Shown in pieces: positions 9,315 to 18,216 of a stretch of 64,000 nt of DNA. The notes below the pieces were generated by a model, which did not search any database, was not told the origin of the DNA, and saw only the letters and a list, made by a program, of their open reading frames with translations. The stretch is from Porphyromonadaceae bacterium. GTDB taxonomy: Bacteria; Bacteroidota; Bacteroidia; Bacteroidales; Porphyromonadaceae. The position numbers and the translations under genes were made by a program. Within the stretch, counting starts at the first letter, position 1; every line of letters begins with the position of its first letter. Where the stretch lies: the NCBI GenBank assembly GCA_030528555.1, contig JAUMYQ010000001.1, positions 1 through 64,000 on the forward strand. Reading direction: 5' to 3'.

Positions 9315-11067
9315 TGTCTTCGTTCTTTTGTGTGAGATAGGGAGCTAGGCCCATCTTCTGCCACATCAGCTCATCTTCGCGCGTCAATCCAAGCTCTTCA
9401 AGAGGTACACACTCATACCTATCGTTGAGATAGACACGTGAACCTACACAGAGATTTGTACGTAGTACTGAAAGGCTATCGACAAAGTAAGGGGTGCTGA
9501 TGCCAGCCATATCGAGTAATGTATGGAAGGTGACATTGGATGAGAGAGGCTTATCCTCGTTGGATCGAGCTACCTCTAGAGCTTGAGGATAGAGCTCTCG
9601 ATAGCGTGGCGATGCCCAGAAGAGGGCTGGCACATGCAGCTGATAGTAGGAGAGTGAGGGTGAGGAGTGAAGGATGCGCTCCCGATAATCATCATAAATA
9701 TCCTCACCATGGTCGCTGATATAGAAGAGGGCTGAGGATGCCTTGGGTAACCGCTCTAGGCGTAGCATGATGCTATCGAGCAGGGCATCTGTTTGACGAA
9801 TAGCATTGTCATAGCCATTGATCAGACGCGCTCGCTCTCGTATTGAGGCACGTTCGGCCCTATCGTCCTCGAAGTGGCGCGCCTCAAGCGGGTAGCGATC
9901 TTTGTAGCTGTAGTGAGCACCATAGGTGTGTAGTACGACGAAAAGACGACGATGCCCAAGAGAGAGTGCTCGATCAAGGTAGGGGAGCATATCCATGTCG
10001 TATATAGGCTTACGATCGAGTAGTGGTATTCCTCGGTGCAACTCCTCCTTGATGCGATGATGCTCGTTAGCTTGTAGAGCGAAGAAGTCCACAAAGCTTC
10101 TATTCTCTGGTTGATTACTTATGTATAGAGTGTAGAAGCCTGCATCCCGAAATGCTTCCATGATACCGCGTACTCTCGGTAGTTGGTTGGCATGGGCTGC
10201 ATCGGCTGGAGAGAGCAGTATAGGGACGCTCTTGTAGGTAGTATTGGACTGCGTGATAACATCTCGAAAAACGGCTAGCTCTGCTCGACGTGCTTTTAGG
10301 CGAGGGTTCGTATCTCTTGGGTAACCATAGAGACTCCAACTGTAGGCTCTTGAGGTCTCTCCTAGTACGAATACGTAAATCTCATGCTCAGCCTCTGTAT
10401 GCCTTGCCTTAGCTTCGTAGTTGAACCCAGCTGAAGTCTCCTCGTAATGTGCCACTTCTCTGAGCTTCAGGCCCGCTACATACATATTGTAGAATACGCC
10501 AAGTGGATAAACCTCGTTGCGAATCTTGTAGCCTGGTACTTTGCTGCCTGTATAGATGGCTAGCCCGATACCAGTAGCAAACATGGCTCCCGAAAGAACG
10601 ATGGCTCTGCGCCTATAGGTAATACCAAGACATGAGAGTAGGTGTACTGAGCGAATAGCCAGAATCACAACGATAGTATAGATAGTCAGTACCCCAAGAA
10701 TAGGGAGCAGAATGCCAGAGAGTAGTTCACCAGCCTCGTCACTGTTGGAGGTAAAGAGGTTAAGGATCATATCTACTGCTATCATAGATCCATCAAAGAT
10801 TGTGAGCAGCACGAGCTGAAAAGCATTGAGCAGCAACAAAGGAATACCCCACAGAACCACTCTTCCAGGCTTACGTACCAGAGCAATGAGGAGCAAGTAG
10901 ACAGATGCGGGCAACAATAAACCCACCAACGCCCCTGTCATCGTGAGGTATGGAGAGAGGATAAGGATAAAGTTGGGAAGCAGCAGGGCTATAAGAAAGA
11001 GCTTGGCATAGAATGGCTGTCCCAGCCGTCTAAAAAACGCCCCAATGGACGACAAAAATCTCATCAA
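9298..11067 (-). CDS. Phosphoethanolamine transferase (EptA-like, lipid A)
   Basis: A 589-residue inner-membrane enzyme. About five N-terminal hydrophobic segments (residues 20-175) precede a periplasmic domain of the alkaline phosphatase/sulfatase fold. The catalytic threonine is in GETSR at about residue 235, and the metal-binding segment YISDHGED lies in the C-terminal half. Family members move phosphoethanolamine from phosphatidylethanolamine to lipid A or core sugars and can lower sensitivity to cationic peptides. The donor lipid would come from psd and pssA elsewhere in this window. The exact acceptor cannot be read from the sequence. It lies 95 bases after maf and overlaps lipA. Confidence 0.88.
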   Translation of the reverse strand: MMRFLSSIGAFFRRLGQPFYAKLFLIALLLPNFILILSPYLTMTGALVGLLLPASVYLLLIALVRKPGRVVLWGIPLLLLNAFQLVLLTIFDGSMIAVDMILNLFTSNSDEAGELLSGILLPILGVLTIYTIVVILAIRSVHLLSCLGITYRRRAIVLSGAMFATGIGLAIYTGSKVPGYKIRNEVYPLGVFYNMYVAGLKLREVAHYEETSAGFNYEAKARHTEAEHEIYVFVLGETSRAYSWSLYGYPRDTNPRLKARRAELAVFRDVITQSNTTYKSVPILLSPADAAHANQLPRVRGIMEAFRDAGFYTLYISNQPENRSFVDFFALQANEHHRIKEELHRGIPLLDRKPIYDMDMLPYLDRALSLGHRRLFVVLHTYGAHYSYKDRYPLEARHFEDDRAERASIRERARLINGYDNAIRQTDALLDSIMLRLERLPKASSALFYISDHGEDIYDDYRERILHSSPSLSYYQLHVPALFWASPRYRELYPQALEVARSNEDKPLSSNVTFHTLLDMAGISTPYFVDSLSVLRTNLCVGSRVYLNDRYECVPLEELGLTREDELMWQKMGLAPYLTQKNEDNERKH

Positions 11068-11162
11068 TATAATAAGTGTAGCAATAGTCTTAGTCTAATT
11101 TGGTCTGTCATACCTCCATGCTCATATCTCCACTCTGAGGGACAGACATGTCTTTCTCTTGT

Positions 11163-11768
11163 CTAAAATGCGGTGAGAAGCCCTGCAAGCTGCTGCACTG
11201 GTAGCCCCATGACGTTATAATAGCAACCTTCGATGCGTGAGATGAAACGGTAACCGATCCATTCCTGTATGCCATACGACCCAGCTTTGTCCAAAGGGTG
11301 ATATGTGCTTACGTAGTAATCAATGGCGTGGGATGGAATGGGCTCGAAGTAAACCCGAGTACAGCTCGAGAGAGAGGCCATTTGCTTCACTGTACTAACG
11401 CATACGCCCGTAACCACCTCATGGGAGCGACCCGCAAGGCGAGTAAGCATAGCCCGAGCCTCTTCTTCATCTTGAGGTTTTCCTAGCACATCTTCCTCCA
11501 GCAAGACAATCGTGTCTGCTGTGATAAGTAGCTCATCAGGGGCAAGAGTAGGGGCATAGGCAGCAGCCTTATGTCGAGCGAGGTATTCGGCAATCTCTCT
11601 CGTGGGCAATGATCTGGGATAGCATTCATCCAAATCAGGTATAGCGCGCTGCTCGAACCTAAGGTCAAGTCCCTCAAGCAGCTCCTTGCGTCTCGGTGAC
11701 TGGGACCCGAGGATGATGCGATATTTGTCCAGGTGCTTCATTGGCTCTATCTCAATCTCAACGGACAT
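11163..11768 (-). CDS. maf: Maf nucleoside triphosphate pyrophosphatase (dTTP/UTP type)
   Basis: A 201-residue cytoplasmic house-cleaning enzyme that hydrolyses non-canonical or excess dTTP/UTP to monophosphates. It shows the family signatures ILGSQSPRRKELL, TADTIV, GKPQDEEEA and KAGSYGIQ; the last points to the YhdE-type subfamily. The frame is open nine codons further upstream, to 11795, but that start would overlap the preceding phosphatase gene. The ATG at 11768 follows that stop codon by 7 bases and is preferred. It belongs to the minus-strand operon that begins with the nitroreductase. Confidence 0.92.
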   Translation of the reverse strand: MSVEIEIEPMKHLDKYRIILGSQSPRRKELLEGLDLRFEQRAIPDLDECYPRSLPTREIAEYLARHKAAAYAPTLAPDELLITADTIVLLEEDVLGKPQDEEEARAMLTRLAGRSHEVVTGVCVSTVKQMASLSSCTRVYFEPIPSHAIDYYVSTYHPLDKAGSYGIQEWIGYRFISRIEGCYYNVMGLPVQQLAGLLTAF

Positions 11769-11775
11769 ACCCTTA

Positions 11776-12297
11776 CTACCAGCCAAAGCCTTCACTCGAT
11801 TTCCATTTATCTACAGCTCGGAGCGTTTGCTCGATGACGTCACGCACTACGCCATAGCCACCGTTACAGAGTGAGATATATAGGGCAGCGGCCTTGGCCT
11901 CGGGGGCAGCATCGGCAGGCGCGCAAGGTAATCCTACGGTGTTCATTACCTCAACATCGGGGATATCATCACCGATATACGCCATCTCAGTAGCAGGGAT
12001 GCCAGTAATGTGCTCAAGCTCACGCAGCTGAGCCACTTTGTCCTTGATACGCATATAGATGTACTGCACACCGAGCTGCTCGAAACGTAAGCGCATAGCA
12101 TCGCTCGTGCCACCCGAGATAATCGCAATGGTATAGCCCTGTTTGACGGCATACTGCATCGCATAGCCGTCCTTGACGTTTACCGTTCGCATCGGCATGC
12201 CAGACGCATCTACGGGACTCACTGTGGCACTCACCACGCCATCCATATCGAGCACAAAGGCCCTGACCTTCGTTAGGTCAAAAGGGATACTACTCAT
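11776..12297 (-). CDS. HAD phosphatase, KdsC-like (KDO-8-phosphate phosphatase)
   Basis: A 173-residue cytoplasmic HAD-superfamily phosphatase. The nucleophile motif DMDGVVS is at the N-terminus, ISGGTSD follows, and YIGDDIPD gives the magnesium ligands. The small size and lack of a cap domain match KdsC, which makes KDO for the lipopolysaccharide inner core. No other kds genes are in the window, so the substrate is inferred from family resemblance. It lies between the DUF2520-like gene and maf in one operon, with short gaps on both sides. Confidence 0.85.
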   Translation of the reverse strand: MSSIPFDLTKVRAFVLDMDGVVSATVSPVDASGMPMRTVNVKDGYAMQYAVKQGYTIAIISGGTSDAMRLRFEQLGVQYIYMRIKDKVAQLRELEHITGIPATEMAYIGDDIPDVEVMNTVGLPCAPADAAPEAKAAALYISLCNGGYGVVRDVIEQTLRAVDKWKSSEGFGW

Positions 12298-12309
12298 TAT
12301 AGAAAGTAT

Positions 12310-13125
12310 TTATTTCAAGGTTAGGGGAGAGTTTGTAGCTACTTGAACGGAGGCTTGCATGATGCTCTCCGAGATCAGCATGTAGAGCTGCTGTAATTGT
12401 GGGAGGTCATTCAATAGGCTCAAATGAGTCTCGAGGGAGGGGTGATCACCCCTATGTGCTGGACCAGTCTGAGCTTCGTGAGCGGACATGCATTCGAGTT
12501 TGTTCATCGTAGCTCTGATAAGAGGCATCAGGCTGTCGGAAGGTAAAGCATTACGTACAAGCCATGCTTGAGCCAAAGCAATAAGGTGGTTTGAGAAGTT
12601 GCATGCCAACACTGCTCCCAAGTGTAGAGCTATACGCTGCGAACTCGTAGTCTCGTAGACCGTAGGAGAGATTGAGAGAGCAAGCGTCCGAACCGCTTCG
12701 AGGGTAGAAGGATTGGCCCCCTCAATGTAGAGCGGTACGCAACTCCAGTCTATGTCTTGCTCTAGGCTAAAGGTCTGTAAAGGGTACAACACGCCACTCT
12801 CACTGTGATACTGTGTCATCGTCTCCAGAGCAACGCTGCCTGCCGTATGCAACCATACCCCGTCTGTCTGAGGCATCTCGCTCCAAACAGACGGTAAGGC
12901 TCCATCTGAGAGTGCAAAGAGATAGTAGTCGGCCGTAAGACAAATATCGCTGAGCTTGTTGGTGTAGGAGACCTCTTGCCCAAGTCGCTGAGCAAGCCGT
13001 CCGAGAGCTTCGGGACGGCGAGCATAGATTTGCACAAGGCTCAGATCTTCTCGCTGCACAAAGAGCTCGGCAAAGTGTGTGGCTACACGCCCCGATCCAA
13101 TAAGAACAATAGTTTTGATCTGCAT
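12310..13125 (-). CDS. Rossmann-fold protein with DUF2520 C-terminus
   Basis: A 271-residue cytoplasmic protein. It opens with a dinucleotide-binding motif (VLIGSGRVATHF) like F420/NADP oxidoreductases, and ends with a helical region of the DUF2520 type. The substrate is unknown. The start at 13125 overlaps the stop codon of the upstream nitroreductase by one base (TAATG), a classic translational-coupling arrangement. A longer frame running to 13257 would lie inside the nitroreductase and is rejected. Similar proteins often sit next to the KdsC-like gene in Bacteroidota, as here. Confidence 0.8.
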   Translation of the reverse strand: MQIKTIVLIGSGRVATHFAELFVQREDLSLVQIYARRPEALGRLAQRLGQEVSYTNKLSDICLTADYYLFALSDGALPSVWSEMPQTDGVWLHTAGSVALETMTQYHSESGVLYPLQTFSLEQDIDWSCVPLYIEGANPSTLEAVRTLALSISPTVYETTSSQRIALHLGAVLACNFSNHLIALAQAWLVRNALPSDSLMPLIRATMNKLECMSAHEAQTGPAHRGDHPSLETHLSLLNDLPQLQQLYMLISESIMQASVQVATNSPLTLK

Positions 13126-13706
13126 TACTTGGCTTGCTCTGCCTTGCTTGCCTGCTCGGGCAAATGATACTTGCCGATGTGGATCTGCTCCCATCGCAGG
13201 CTCTCGACAGGACGCTCTGGGGCTTCGCCATTGACATAGCCAAGAGCAACAACGCACAGTACCTCGAGTTGATAGGGAATGTCTAGGATGTTACGTACAT
13301 ATTCTACCGAGTCTTGTCCGTTGGCAGTTACCTTGCCATAGATATCTCCCCAGCAAGATCCGATACCTAGCTCCCAAGCTTGTAATTGCATGTAGCCGAT
13401 AGCTAGGCTCGCATCTGCTTCCCACATCTGGCATTCCATGGGCGACCCTAACACAACCACAGCCAAAGGTACATCTCTGAGAAATGCTAGACCTTTCTCT
13501 CTTGCGAAGCTCAGAGCCTTGAGTGTCTCCTTATTCTCAACGAGGATAAACTGTGTCGTATGCTTATTTTTGGACGATGGTGCGCGTAAGGCGGCCTCCA
13601 TTATGACCTGTACTTGCTCGGGAGAGAGCGGACGATCGGGGTGATAGATACGGATGCTGCGCCGTGTGCGTATCGCTTCTAATATTTTTATTTCCTTTTC
13701 ACTCAT
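13125..13706 (-). CDS. Nitroreductase-family flavoprotein
   Basis: A 193-residue FMN-dependent oxidoreductase. The N-terminal RTRRSIR segment and the APSSKNKH segment are the usual phosphate and flavin contacts of the family, and GIGSCWGDIYG fits the central region. Members reduce nitro compounds, quinones or flavins with NAD(P)H, and the physiological substrate here is unknown. It is the first gene of a six-gene minus-strand operon running to lipA, with a TAnnTTTG element just upstream. Confidence 0.87.
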   Translation of the reverse strand: MSEKEIKILEAIRTRRSIRIYHPDRPLSPEQVQVIMEAALRAPSSKNKHTTQFILVENKETLKALSFAREKGLAFLRDVPLAVVVLGSPMECQMWEADASLAIGYMQLQAWELGIGSCWGDIYGKVTANGQDSVEYVRNILDIPYQLEVLCVVALGYVNGEAPERPVESLRWEQIHIGKYHLPEQASKAEQAK

Positions 13707-13725
13707 AGCAGAGTTATTATTTGAG

Positions 13726-13733
13726 CAAAGGTA
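13726..13733 (-). promoter_or_regulatory. Candidate promoter of the nitroreductase-to-lipA operon
   Basis: Reads TACCTTTG on the minus strand, about 20 bases upstream of the nitroreductase start. It matches TAnnTTTG. Confidence 0.55.
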
Positions 13734-13851
13734 GCGAGAATTTAACTAGCTTCTAAAATTACCGTAGAGGTCCCCGCCAATGTATAGCTGCGACAATCCC
13801 CATCACCGATATTCTATTGATAACGGATGACGGGGACTGTTGTTCTACTAC

Positions 13852-16131
13852 TTAAATATCGAATGCAAGAGTTGTCAGAAGGTTGCGCCCCTCGGCTGGA
13901 ATGTATTGGTTGCCATTTATTGCGTTGCGGTAGTAAGTCTTGTCGAAAAGGTTGTTGGCATTAACCTGAAGCGTCCACTTACCTACCTTATAACTCGCCA
14001 AAGCATAAGCAACGGTGTAGGCTGGCAATTCGAAACTGTTCGTTTCGTTCGTATAGGCCTTGTCACTGAACTCTACCCCGAAGCCCAGGCGAAGTATACC
14101 TCTGCCGAGAGGTTCGTTATAATAGCCCCAAGCCGTTGCCTTCTGCAGGGGTACTCGATGTATGAAGTTACCCGTCTGTACATTCTTGGCCTCTATGCCC
14201 TTAATTGGGCTATATGCACTGATGCGCGCATCAGTATAGGAGTAGCTTGCGCTAAAGTCGAATCGCTTACTGGGTGTATAGGCTAGCTCAAGCTCTGCTC
14301 CTCGGCTGACAAAGCCCCCAACTAGCCCACCATAATTTTTGCCCCCAGGAGCTGCGCCTAGGTCGGTGGCCAGGACATCATTGAGTTTGATATAGAAGGC
14401 TGAGGCATTAAGGCTAAGCCTGTCACCGAGTGTAAGGTGTGTACCCACCTCATACTGCATGCCAGTTTGAGGTCTCAGTCTATTGAGATCTGCTGGAGTC
14501 ATCTCCGTACCATCGGGATTGAGGTAAATGACATCGGAGGATAGGGTTCGTTTTTGAGGCTTATAGTAGTTCGATGTTGAGGCGTATAGGTTGATATATT
14601 TATTGAACGTATATATTAGTCCCAGTCTGTATGTGAGGGATAGATTCGTTGTGAGGATATCATTCGTCTGAGCCTCGAGCTGCTTTCTCTTCGTTTTGTG
14701 TACCAGAGTGCGTAGATTGAAGTAATCTAGACGAAGCCCAGCAAGTATAGAAAGATTGCCTAATGTGGCATAGTCCTGCAAGTACCATCCATGGACAATG
14801 TCCGCAAAATGTTGGCGTCGCCCGAACTCAAACTCTACTGGGCCTTGATATAATTGTGGGTTACGAAGAGAAATAACGGAACCTGCACCAGTGCCAGAAT
14901 AAGAAGCACGGTCGAAGCGTGACATCTTCATCGTATTAAGGCTATAGCCTGCAAGTAGATTATGTATGCTCTTACCAAGGGTTAGTTTACCCGAAAGCTC
15001 CAGCTGATTTTGAATATTGCGCGTATCATAGGCAAAAGCAAAGCCATCACGAGAGACTTCCGAGAGAGAGACATAGCGTTTGGTTCCATGCTCCATGTAA
15101 TAATAGGCGTGCTGCGAAGTAGGCACATCGCTCTCGAGATAATATAACCCATCTGTAGAGTAGTAATCTATATCGTCCCAGCTATAGGAGAGCTGATTGG
15201 TGATCTTCCATCCTTTGTTCAACTTATACTTATACTTCAGCGTAGAGGATACATTCTTGTGCTCGAGCAGGTCACGAGGGTCGGAGTATGAGGTCGAGGT
15301 TGCAATATCAGAGGCAAAGCTCCCCATACGTCCAGCAATCTCATCATCGCTGACACGATAGACCGTCCAGGGTAGGTGTGGCTGCCCATAGTCGCCCCCA
15401 TATTTGTCCTTATTGCCCATGAGTATGAGACCGAGACTTTGACGAGAAGAGATTTTGTAGTTGAGAGCAGCATAGGCGTTGAAAGTCTTGGAGAAGTTGC
15501 TACGCCACCCATCTGAACTACCCCCCTCTATATCCGTACGGAAGGTTAGCCTATCGCTAATCGGCCCTCCTGCCCCAGCCTGCACATTGACTGTTCCGTA
15601 GCTTCCAGCCATAAGGCGGACATTGCTGTGAAAACGGTTGGTAGGCTGCTTGCGTACAATATTGATAACACCTCCGAGAGCTGAGTGACCCACAGTCATA
15701 GACGAGGCACCTTTGAGCACTTCGATACGTTCAATAGAGGCCAATCCAGTGAGTGGTGCAGACTGCCAGTGAGCATGACGGTCGTCTCTCATCCCATCGC
15801 TTAGCACTATAGCCTCTTTGAAGCCTCTCACCAAGAACATATGAAAGGCCCCATAGTCGCGAAAAGCGTTCACCCCTGGCATATCCCTTGTTACCTGAGA
15901 TAGATCGGTATAGCTCATCTCACGAAGTTGAGCATTGGTCAGGGCATTGACAGTAATGGGTATCTCACGGACTGGTGCGGGGATTTTACTTACCATCATC
16001 GGGGCATTGATGCGTGCTGCACTCACCACTAAATCATCGAGATGCCGAATGCTATCGGTCTGCTGTATCTCTTGAGCCTGGAGAGAGCCGAGATACATAG
16101 CCATACCACAAATAAGTAGTTTTTTCATCAT
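13852..16131 (-). CDS. TonB-dependent siderophore-type receptor
   Basis: A 759-residue outer-membrane receptor. A signal peptide (first 19 or so residues, ending SLQA) is followed by a plug domain (about residues 40-165, with LVRGF and ERIEVLKGASSMTVG) and a 22-strand barrel ending in an aromatic/hydrophobic strand (TLAFDI). The plug pattern resembles ferric siderophore receptors of the FhuA class. It lacks the carboxypeptidase-like N-terminal domain of SusC proteins, which argues against a glycan substrate. It is a single gene with its own promoter and a palindrome at the transcription start, suggesting metal control. The actual ligand is unknown. Confidence 0.9.
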   Translation of the reverse strand: MMKKLLICGMAMYLGSLQAQEIQQTDSIRHLDDLVVSAARINAPMMVSKIPAPVREIPITVNALTNAQLREMSYTDLSQVTRDMPGVNAFRDYGAFHMFLVRGFKEAIVLSDGMRDDRHAHWQSAPLTGLASIERIEVLKGASSMTVGHSALGGVINIVRKQPTNRFHSNVRLMAGSYGTVNVQAGAGGPISDRLTFRTDIEGGSSDGWRSNFSKTFNAYAALNYKISSRQSLGLILMGNKDKYGGDYGQPHLPWTVYRVSDDEIAGRMGSFASDIATSTSYSDPRDLLEHKNVSSTLKYKYKLNKGWKITNQLSYSWDDIDYYSTDGLYYLESDVPTSQHAYYYMEHGTKRYVSLSEVSRDGFAFAYDTRNIQNQLELSGKLTLGKSIHNLLAGYSLNTMKMSRFDRASYSGTGAGSVISLRNPQLYQGPVEFEFGRRQHFADIVHGWYLQDYATLGNLSILAGLRLDYFNLRTLVHKTKRKQLEAQTNDILTTNLSLTYRLGLIYTFNKYINLYASTSNYYKPQKRTLSSDVIYLNPDGTEMTPADLNRLRPQTGMQYEVGTHLTLGDRLSLNASAFYIKLNDVLATDLGAAPGGKNYGGLVGGFVSRGAELELAYTPSKRFDFSASYSYTDARISAYSPIKGIEAKNVQTGNFIHRVPLQKATAWGYYNEPLGRGILRLGFGVEFSDKAYTNETNSFELPAYTVAYALASYKVGKWTLQVNANNLFDKTYYRNAINGNQYIPAEGRNLLTTLAFDI

Positions 16132-16171
16132 AATGCAAATTAGTTAAAGCTTAGTTCAATAATAATGCTTA

Positions 16172-16199
16172 CAAGCTTGAGAATTAACTCTTAAGCTTG
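16172..16199. promoter_or_regulatory. Palindrome overlapping the receptor transcription start (operator candidate)
   Basis: A 28-base imperfect palindrome with outer arms CAAGCTTG and CAAGCTTA; 10 of 12 positions pair across each arm. It begins 3 bases downstream of the -7 element of the TonB-dependent receptor gene, the usual position for a repressor site. The cognate regulator is not proven; the DtxR-FeoA protein is one candidate. Confidence 0.4.
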
Positions 16200-16202
16200 A
16201 AG

Positions 16203-16210
16203 CAAAGGTA
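16203..16210 (-). promoter_or_regulatory. Candidate promoter of the TonB-dependent receptor gene
   Basis: Reads TACCTTTG on the minus strand, about 70 bases upstream of the receptor start, and matches TAnnTTTG. A palindrome lies immediately downstream and a repeat array 154 bases upstream. Confidence 0.55.
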
Positions 16211-16364
16211 AAGAAAATCCGTTGATTTAGAGAGGTCCTATGAAGAGCTTAGAACTAAGGACAGCCCTCCTGTAAACAATACTCCAAGGGCCATCTTAGG
16301 CTGCTCTTTCCTATCCAAACTATACCCTAATTATGAAAGGAGAATTTACCTTTTCCTAGGTTCG

Positions 16365-16475
16365 AAAAAATGCTCGGGAATACCTGAAAAAATGTTCCCG
16401 AACTTTTTTCTCAGAGTTCCCGAACTTTTTCCAAAAAGTTCGGGAAGTTTTTTTTGAAAGTTCCCGAAGATTTTT
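16365..16475 (-). repeat. 22-nt periodic TTCGGGAA array, copy B (5 units)
   Basis: Five octamer units start at 16373, 16395, 16417, 16439 and 16461, each exactly 22 bases after the last. On the plus strand their orientations are plus, minus, minus, plus, minus, which read from the minus strand give the common order of the family. Units 3 and 4 form a perfect 14-bp hairpin with a CC loop (16417-16446). It lies in the divergent gap between the receptor and the hydrate-repair gene. Confidence 0.88.
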
Positions 16476-16624
16476 CGGCCACCTCCTGAGACTATTTTTA
16501 GTAAGGCAGCGAAGGGCCTAAAGAAGTTAGCCAGGAGTACCGTCGATGTTCTTAGACTAATGCCTATCTTAGTGGTAGTTAAAGGAGATTCTGTTCTTCG
16601 TATAATCCTGACAATCGATATGTT

Positions 16625-18130
16625 ATGAGGAAGATATATGAGGCCCATCAGCTCGTTCGGCTCTATGAGCAGGCCCAAGTGGGGCAGGGAATGACACCCA
16701 ATGAGCTTTACGAGAGTATGGCCCTGCAGTTTACGTATAAGTTTGAAAAGCTTTATGAGCTATCATACAAGCTGGTTCATGTCTTTGCTGGCTATGGCAT
16801 CAATGGAGCCTGTGCTCTGGCCGTCGCGAGACTACTCGGAGAGCGTAACTATAAGGTACAGGTCTATCTATTCTACAAGGCAGGCGAGCTGGAGCCAATG
16901 TGTGAGTATCAGCGCGAGCGACTGGAGCAATCTGGAAGTAAGGTATCGCTGACGGAGGTGTCACGTGAGTTTCGTATGCCATTTTTTGCCCAAGGTGAAG
17001 TAATTATTGATGGTTTGTTTGGCAGCGAACTGGTACGTCCGCTCGCTTCAGGCTATGTGTCGCTAATTAGGAAAATCAATGCTTCTGGGCTGCCAATCGT
17101 GAGTATTGATATGCCTAGTGGTTTGTATGCACAATACAATACAGAAGTGGAACATGCTCAGGCAGTACAAGCTACCCATACTATCACGTTCGAGACCCCA
17201 CGACTAGCGATGCTTTTTGAGGAGAATACGCATCATATAGGGCATTGGCACGTTGTACCTCTTGGCATCGGAGCCGAAGCGCACCAGGCAGTAGAGAGTA
17301 AATATCGGATGATATCGGACGAGACACTTAGCACTCAGTTACGTATTCGCGAGCGAAGCATCGGCAAGCGAATTTGTGGTACAGCCCTGCTAATTGGTGG
17401 CTCGATGGGAATGTATGGGCGACTAAGTCTTGCTGCTAAGTCTGCTCTAAAGGCTGGTTGCGGTAGCCTCGTTGCACATGCACCTCTTAGAGTGCAGGGG
17501 CTATTGCCTCTGACACTACCTGAGGCTGATATGACTCTGCAAGAATTAACAGATCTGCCTCATGGGATTCATCACTATGAAGCTGTGGCCATAGGCACAG
17601 GACTACAAACCAGAGACCTTGAGGCAGCTTATTTGGAGGACTTTTTTGCCACCTATGCTCGCCCTGTTATTTTGGATGATGGAGCTATAGATTTGCTTTG
17701 CTCCGATTCTAAGCTCTTGGCTTTGACGCCACGTCACAGTATCTTACTATGCTCCAAGGAGCGACAGATTAAGCTTTTTGGGCATAAAGATTGTACTCTC
17801 GATCTCATAGAAGAGGCCTCAGAACTGGCCATAAAGTACATGCTTACGGTTGTTCTCAAGGGGCCATATACCATTGTCTGTAGCCCCCAAGGGACAGTCT
17901 ACTTCAATGTTACGGGCAATGCTGCTCTTGCCACGGCAGGTAGTGGAGATGTCCTGACAGGGATAATACTTGGTCTTAGGACGAGGGGATACGATGATGT
18001 GACAGCCTGTCTCTGTGGCTGCTATATACATGGTAGAGCAGCGGAGATCTTCGCTGCACGTGAGTCGGAAGAGAGCCTCCTTGCCTCGGACCTAATTTCC
18101 TATATTGGCAAAGTCTTAAAGGAGTTATGA
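16625..18130 (+). CDS. nnr: Bifunctional NAD(P)H-hydrate epimerase / ADP-dependent dehydratase
   Basis: A 501-residue cytoplasmic repair protein. The N-terminal half (about residues 1-210) is the epimerase, and the C-terminal half (about 235-500) the kinase-fold dehydratase that restores damaged NAD(P)H. The dehydratase keeps LIGGSMGMYGRLSLAAKSAL and the catalytic ATAGSGDVLTG. The epimerase keeps the SIDMPSG aspartate, but the usual GNNGGD loop reads GYGINGACA (residues 56-64), losing its acidic residue. The dehydratase TPHPxE segment also reads TPRHSILL. The protein therefore looks divergent and may have a weakened first activity. It is divergent from the receptor gene, with copy B of the repeat between them. 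Confidence 0.85.
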   Translation: MRKIYEAHQLVRLYEQAQVGQGMTPNELYESMALQFTYKFEKLYELSYKLVHVFAGYGINGACALAVARLLGERNYKVQVYLFYKAGELEPMCEYQRERLEQSGSKVSLTEVSREFRMPFFAQGEVIIDGLFGSELVRPLASGYVSLIRKINASGLPIVSIDMPSGLYAQYNTEVEHAQAVQATHTITFETPRLAMLFEENTHHIGHWHVVPLGIGAEAHQAVESKYRMISDETLSTQLRIRERSIGKRICGTALLIGGSMGMYGRLSLAAKSALKAGCGSLVAHAPLRVQGLLPLTLPEADMTLQELTDLPHGIHHYEAVAIGTGLQTRDLEAAYLEDFFATYARPVILDDGAIDLLCSDSKLLALTPRHSILLCSKERQIKLFGHKDCTLDLIEEASELAIKYMLTVVLKGPYTIVCSPQGTVYFNVTGNAALATAGSGDVLTGIILGLRTRGYDDVTACLCGCYIHGRAAEIFAARESEESLLASDLISYIGKVLKEL

Positions 18131-18167
18131 GGCGGAGCAATTAGATAAATAAAGAGCCTATTATCGT

Positions 18168-18175
18168 TATATTTG
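18168..18175 (+). promoter_or_regulatory. Candidate fumarase promoter
   Basis: TATATTTG, matching TAnnTTTG, about 40 bases upstream of the fumarase ATG. It suggests fumarase has its own promoter despite following nnr on the same strand. Confidence 0.5.
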
Positions 18176-18216
18176 TAAGCAATTATCACTTAAACCTAAT
18201 TAAATACTTAGACAAG

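Noticed and set aside
11103..11147. Inverted repeat GTCTGTC/GACAGAC between maf and the phosphoethanolamine transferase gene
   Set aside because: A seven-base stem with a 31-base loop and no T-run is too weak to call a terminator or regulatory site.
16346..16678. Minus-strand reading frame of about 110 codons across copy B
   Set aside because: It is built from the repeat array plus unrelated flanks, overlaps the nnr start, and has no family features.
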